Of a DNA stretch of 64,000 nucleotides, positions 60,401 through 64,000 are shown piece by piece. The translations under genes were made by a program, and so were the position numbers. Position 1 is the stretch's first letter. Each line of letters starts with the position of its first letter. The stretch spans positions 2,356,001 to 2,420,000 of the forward strand of contig CM034145.1 of assembly GCA_019914995.1 (NCBI GenBank), read 5' to 3'. Source of the DNA: Acanthochlamys bracteata. Its lineage: Eukaryota; Streptophyta; Magnoliopsida; Pandanales; Velloziaceae. Below the pieces are notes generated by a model, which made no database searches, was not told where the DNA came from, and saw only the letters and a program-made list of their open reading frames with translations.

Positions 60401-62385
60401 ACATCAAGAAAACTAAATCCTTACTATGGTTGAATCTCTACATGAATGACATAGGTGATGAGGTGATGTCCACTTCATAGCTTCCATCTTCGAGATTTTG
60501 ACTACACTTTAGATTTGAGAATGACTGCTTTCATTAATTGTTGTTTTGATATTTCCTTTCTGAATATCCTCTGTTGCATATCTCAGAACTATCTTCATAA
60601 TTTGTAAATGACACAGAAATTTGACAGGGAGCAGAAAAGATTGCAGATGCTCTAAGGGAGAACAGGACTATAGCTACTATAGATCTGGTTAGTAAAATCT
60701 TCCCACATGCACTCTTTGTTTTCGAAGTGCATATATCTGTTTTGCATTGTGATGGTAAAGGTGAAATAGTGGATCAACTATTACACCCACTTTATATGGT
60801 TATGATATTCTTTACAGATTTCTTGTACACCAGTTAGTTTGCAAGAGAAAAATTAAATTTCACTTTGGTGTGCATTCTTCAGTTTAAGACTTTTCCTATT
60901 TTATGGCTAGCTTGTTATTCTCCAGTCTTCACCTACTGCTGTCTTTTCTTTAATAGCGTTATATTCCCTCAAGAAAGCATGCAGGCTACATGATTGTCAA
61001 TACATGATTTTCTGTGCTTGTTTAAAATTTCAGATGGAAGCAAATGAATGAACAAATAAATGTGTTCCACAAGAGAAGATTAAGTGGAAAAAGGCTTGGT
61101 TATGAGTACATTGTTCTCCATCTCTGCTATTGTGTAAAATCATTATTTGTGTGGTACTACAATCAATCCTAGTGCCACTAAGTAGGGCCGATCATATGAA
61201 CCCTCTTCTGCCATTGTGCTCTGTTTTTTACAATATCTAAATCATTCACCCTATGGCATCTCATCTTTCATAAATTATTGGCCTTGTTATTGTTAGTCAT
61301 GGAAGTTAAACCTAGATAACTTTAATCACAGCCTTCAATGAGACACCTTTCTTTTGGACAACATGGTATCTGAATGTTTAACTTTCTTTGTTCTAAAAAT
61401 TTTATGATTTCAGGGTGGTAACAATATTCGTGTTGCTGGCATCAGCAAAATAGCTAGTGTGTTGAAAGATAATTCTGTTATAAGTACGGTGAGTACTCTT
61501 TTATCTTTTGCATTCAACTTCTGGAATTTTAAATGTTTAGTTTGCTGAATACTTTTGCCAGTTAGAACTAGGTTACAATCCTATTGGACCTGATGGTGCG
61601 AAAGCTTTATTTGAAGTTCTGAAATTCCATGGGAAGATTGAAACTCTAAAGCTCGGATGGTGTCAGGTATTTATAAAATTGTCAATGATGTGTCACTGAT
61701 TATATTGTAAACTATATCCTAGAGGTTGCGATATATATTTAATTTCAGTATAAAGAAAAGTGGAATACAATGTCTCGCAGATAGGAGCTAAAGGTGCAGA
61801 GTATGTTGCGGATGCTTTGAAATACAATACCACAATACAAACTCTGGATTTACGTGCAAATGGCCTTCAAGATGATGTATGAATAAAAAAACTTAGCATG
61901 TTGAAATTGCTTGGAACATTATAAACATTAATGTTCACTTTATAGCCTTGTCTCTATCTCTTGACAGGGTGCTGTTTGCTTGGCACGTAGCCTGAAAATA
62001 GTGAATGAGTCTTTGACATCTCTTGACCTAGGTTTCAATGAGATACGGGTATGTCTATGCTCCCTCTTTCTTCTTAAGGATGCCTCTTTGGTTTTTATCT
62101 AATTACTTTCATGACAGGACAAGGGTGCCTTTGCTTTAGCGCAAGCCCTTAAGGCAAATGAAGATGTGACTATTTCATCCTTGAACCTTGCTAGCAATTT
62201 TCTAACCAAATATGGGCAGGTATTTTGTTTGGAAATATTACCTCCTCTCCAGCCTCTCTTTTGTCGTCTTGAACTCTTGATTGATATGGAATATGTTATC
62301 GCCCATGATCATGCAGGTTGCTTTGACCGAAGCTCGAGACCATGTATATGAAATGAATGAGAAGGAGATCAACATTTTCTTTTAG
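54409..62385 (+). CDS. EMB2004: Plastid LRR protein, ribonuclease-inhibitor type (EMB2004-like), 17 exons
   Basis: Seventeen exons with consistent phases give 601 residues, close to the about 605 I recall for Arabidopsis EMB2004, an RNI-like protein needed for embryo development. Residues 1-50 are rich in Ser, Arg and Val with almost no acidic residues, as in plastid transit peptides. Residues about 88-106 (VASFVVPAGAFLAFTFVVVW) form a likely membrane segment. From about residue 155 come some 14 leucine-rich repeats of about 28 residues, with cores such as LNLSGNAFGDEG, LELNNNMIDYAG, LHLHGNDIGNEG, LDIGNNDIGSKG, LELGYNPIGPDG and LDLGFNEIRDKG. The C-terminus is EMNEKEINIFF. Function is unknown; RI-type LRRs usually bind proteins. 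The family assignment is firm, the orthology less so. Confidence 0.88.
54409..62385 (+). other. EMB2004: Exon map of the LRR gene
   Basis: Exons: 54409-54718, 56317-56529, 56984-57042, 57187-57324, 58203-58277, 58358-58441, 58536-58597, 58741-58810, 60154-60229, 60332-60462, 60628-60687, 61414-61488, 61562-61666, 61781-61876, 61968-62048, 62118-62219, 62317-62385. All introns are GT-AG. Exon 1 ends at TTTG|GTACTC, a weak donor; the frame otherwise stops 20 bases later. The acceptor of exon 2 is taken as CTGGCAG|TCGTATGG because the nearer CTTCAG would break the frame. Intron 1 is 1.6 kb and intron 8 is 1.3 kb. Confidence 0.82.
58890..59610. repeat. Degenerate tandem repeats in intron 8 of the LRR gene
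   Basis: Three diverged units share the order CTAAGTGTTTGTATAT (or similar), TTTTGGGTNAAAATG, CCTTGAATTTTG, and AAAGTGCATTTTNCTCT. Matching points occur near 58913/59030, 59095/59205 and 59428/59540. The units are roughly 180-330 bp apart. They explain much of the length of this intron. No coding capacity. Confidence 0.6.
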
Positions 62386-64000
62386 CTGTCATTTGGTTTT
62401 ATCCTCCCCATTTTTGGAAGCCCCCCTTTGAAGTTTAACTCACCGTATTTGCAGCAGAATCAGTATTGCAAGTAGAGCATCTTGTGCTTACCAATACCAC
62501 CTCCTGGAGGGGTTTTGCGAAAAATTAGAAACAGTTAAGCTATGCGGCACATCAGCTGAAGAAATTTTGTTTAATATAATTCAATATTTTTTTCTCTATT
62601 ACTTACTAGAGATTCCAACGATTGTATTTTATTCGTTAGTCATAGGTTTTGTCTCTTTGTTCTTCGGCTATAGAAAGCTATAAGCAAAGGACGACAGCAT
62701 TTTTGCAGGTTTGCCATTTGATCTTTCCGATCAATACTTAACAGCAAGTCCTTCGCTGTTGCATGGTGAATGTAATTCTAGTGAGCCACTGCTGGAACCG
62801 TTTTGCTTATTTGCGGAAAAAAACTTGGTTTCCTTGGTTATACTGTTGCATGATTAAAATCATAACTCAAGGATCCATACTAAAAATTGTTTTGATCATC
62901 ATGCTGGTGCTTTCTTGTTGGAAAATATGAGCAAATTGCAGCTGACATAGGATCGTAAGGACACGTCAAACAAGTCAGGTTCTTCAAAAAGATCATGAAC
63001 AATTAGTTAGTTATGAAATTAAGCAGACATGTTTCAATTGCGACTATAACCAGAGTTTCCGCAATGATAAGAATTGCTCTTCAGAATGTTTTTTGAGGAG
63101 AAAATTAAATTATGAAATGCAGGCGATGCTTTCTAAGATTGGATTCAATTGTGTTTGGGTAAGACAACGAGATTTGAATCTGCAGTAAGCCATTGAACTA
63201 AATGAATGGATGGAACGAGAGACGTCTCTTCTTTTCCGATATGAAACCAAAGATATTTTTTGATTGTGATACGCTTAATTGTGACGTAGCAACAAACCAT
63301 GTATATAGCGGTAGGAATTTGACTTAATAAGCGTTAGATTTTTCTCTAACCTTTTTAAAAATAAAAAGGGAGCGAGCATGCCACGACCACGAGGATTAAC
63401 ATCTAAAAGAATCAAATATGTACCTTTTTTTCTTATATACTTTTTTGAACGGTAGATTTTAGGCGGTTGTCATTACACTAAGTCCAACGAATTCTCCTAG
63501 TGAAACAAACAGCATATAAGTTAAGGATGATAAAGTGTAAATCAAAGAATTATCACCTTTTGCTGCAATTGAACGAGTCAGGTTAAACACCTCTTAAGAC
63601 ACTGTCTTATGGTCAACCTCGTTAAATTTAATATGTACCTACGATTCAATTGTAGGATATCCGAATTTAGTTTAGGGTTTGAATCAATTGTGTTGTTTAT
63701 CTCTAGACAACAGTACTCTGTTGTTTTACAATACAACTAATTGATACTCTAATAATAAGTTGAACCAGGCTTAGACCATGAAATGTTGTCTAGGAGAATA
63801 CTCTAACCAAATATCAATTGAATGATCAACTCCACTCCAAACTTGAGAAAAGAACTGGCCTAACCAGCCTTATCTTGGCCAACACACAATGAGTTTTGTT
63901 TCAATTCAAATAAATTGGGGAGTTTCCCATTTGAAATCTGCATTAGCTGCTCTTCTTTCTTATATGTCAAACTATGTGCGTGCCTTCGTGCGTTTGTGAA
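62386..64000. other. 3' UTR and downstream intergenic DNA
   Basis: The first 200-300 bases after the stop are probably the 3' UTR of the LRR gene. No consensus poly(A) site is decisive. The rest is AT-rich with no supported gene; all frames are short. Confidence 0.5.

Noticed and set aside
60148..60480. 110-codon continuous frame in the LRR gene
   Set aside because: It reads through a 102-base intron that happens to be open. Clear GT-AG borders at 60229/60332 remove a segment that interrupts the leucine-rich repeat pattern.

Overview
The window is nuclear DNA of a flowering plant. It is AT-rich, its genes carry many GT-AG introns, and the space between and inside genes is filled with plant transposon remnants (Copia, Gypsy chromovirus, RTE-type LINE, SINE-like, hAT, Mutator-like and palindromic MITEs). 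I cannot fix the species. The alanine-rich, GC-rich first exon of the large gene is compatible with a monocot but does not prove it.

Layout. 1-3290 is AT-rich intergenic DNA with no gene I can support. 3290-6477 is a broken Copia element and 6478-10248 a broken Gypsy chromovirus that ends in an intact-looking 3' LTR. The two are fused, and one short reading frame crosses the join. 10249-14462 is intergenic and includes a probable 2-kb non-autonomous hAT element (about 11600-13577).

14463-44859 (minus strand) is one very large gene for the nuclear pore anchor NUA, the plant Tpr/Mlp homologue. I could place 49 coding exons whose phases all agree, giving a predicted protein of 2031 residues: a coiled-coil rod of about 1550 residues, an acidic tail, and a small Arg/Gly end. 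One intron has a GC donor. Introns hold an RTE LINE fragment, a hAT MITE, a SINE-like element, a GC-rich insert and microsatellites.

44995-54200 is intergenic. It contains a degenerate coding fragment next to a TATA element resembling a pararetroviral promoter, a Mutator-like element of about 2.9 kb with long terminal inverted repeats and 9-bp flanking repeats, and two related palindromic MITEs embedded in TA microsatellites.

54409-62385 (plus strand) is a 17-exon gene for a 601-residue leucine-rich-repeat protein of the ribonuclease-inhibitor type. It has a likely plastid transit peptide and a membrane segment and resembles Arabidopsis EMB2004. The remaining 1.6 kb is its 3' flank and AT-rich intergenic DNA.

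The two host genes are divergent, about 9.5 kb apart, and unrelated in function: nuclear-pore basket scaffold versus plastid LRR protein. I found no CRISPR, rRNA, tRNA or clear new biological system. The most unusual structures are the chimeric retrotransposon, the nested microsatellite/MITE/Mutator block and the repeat-phased exons of the LRR gene.
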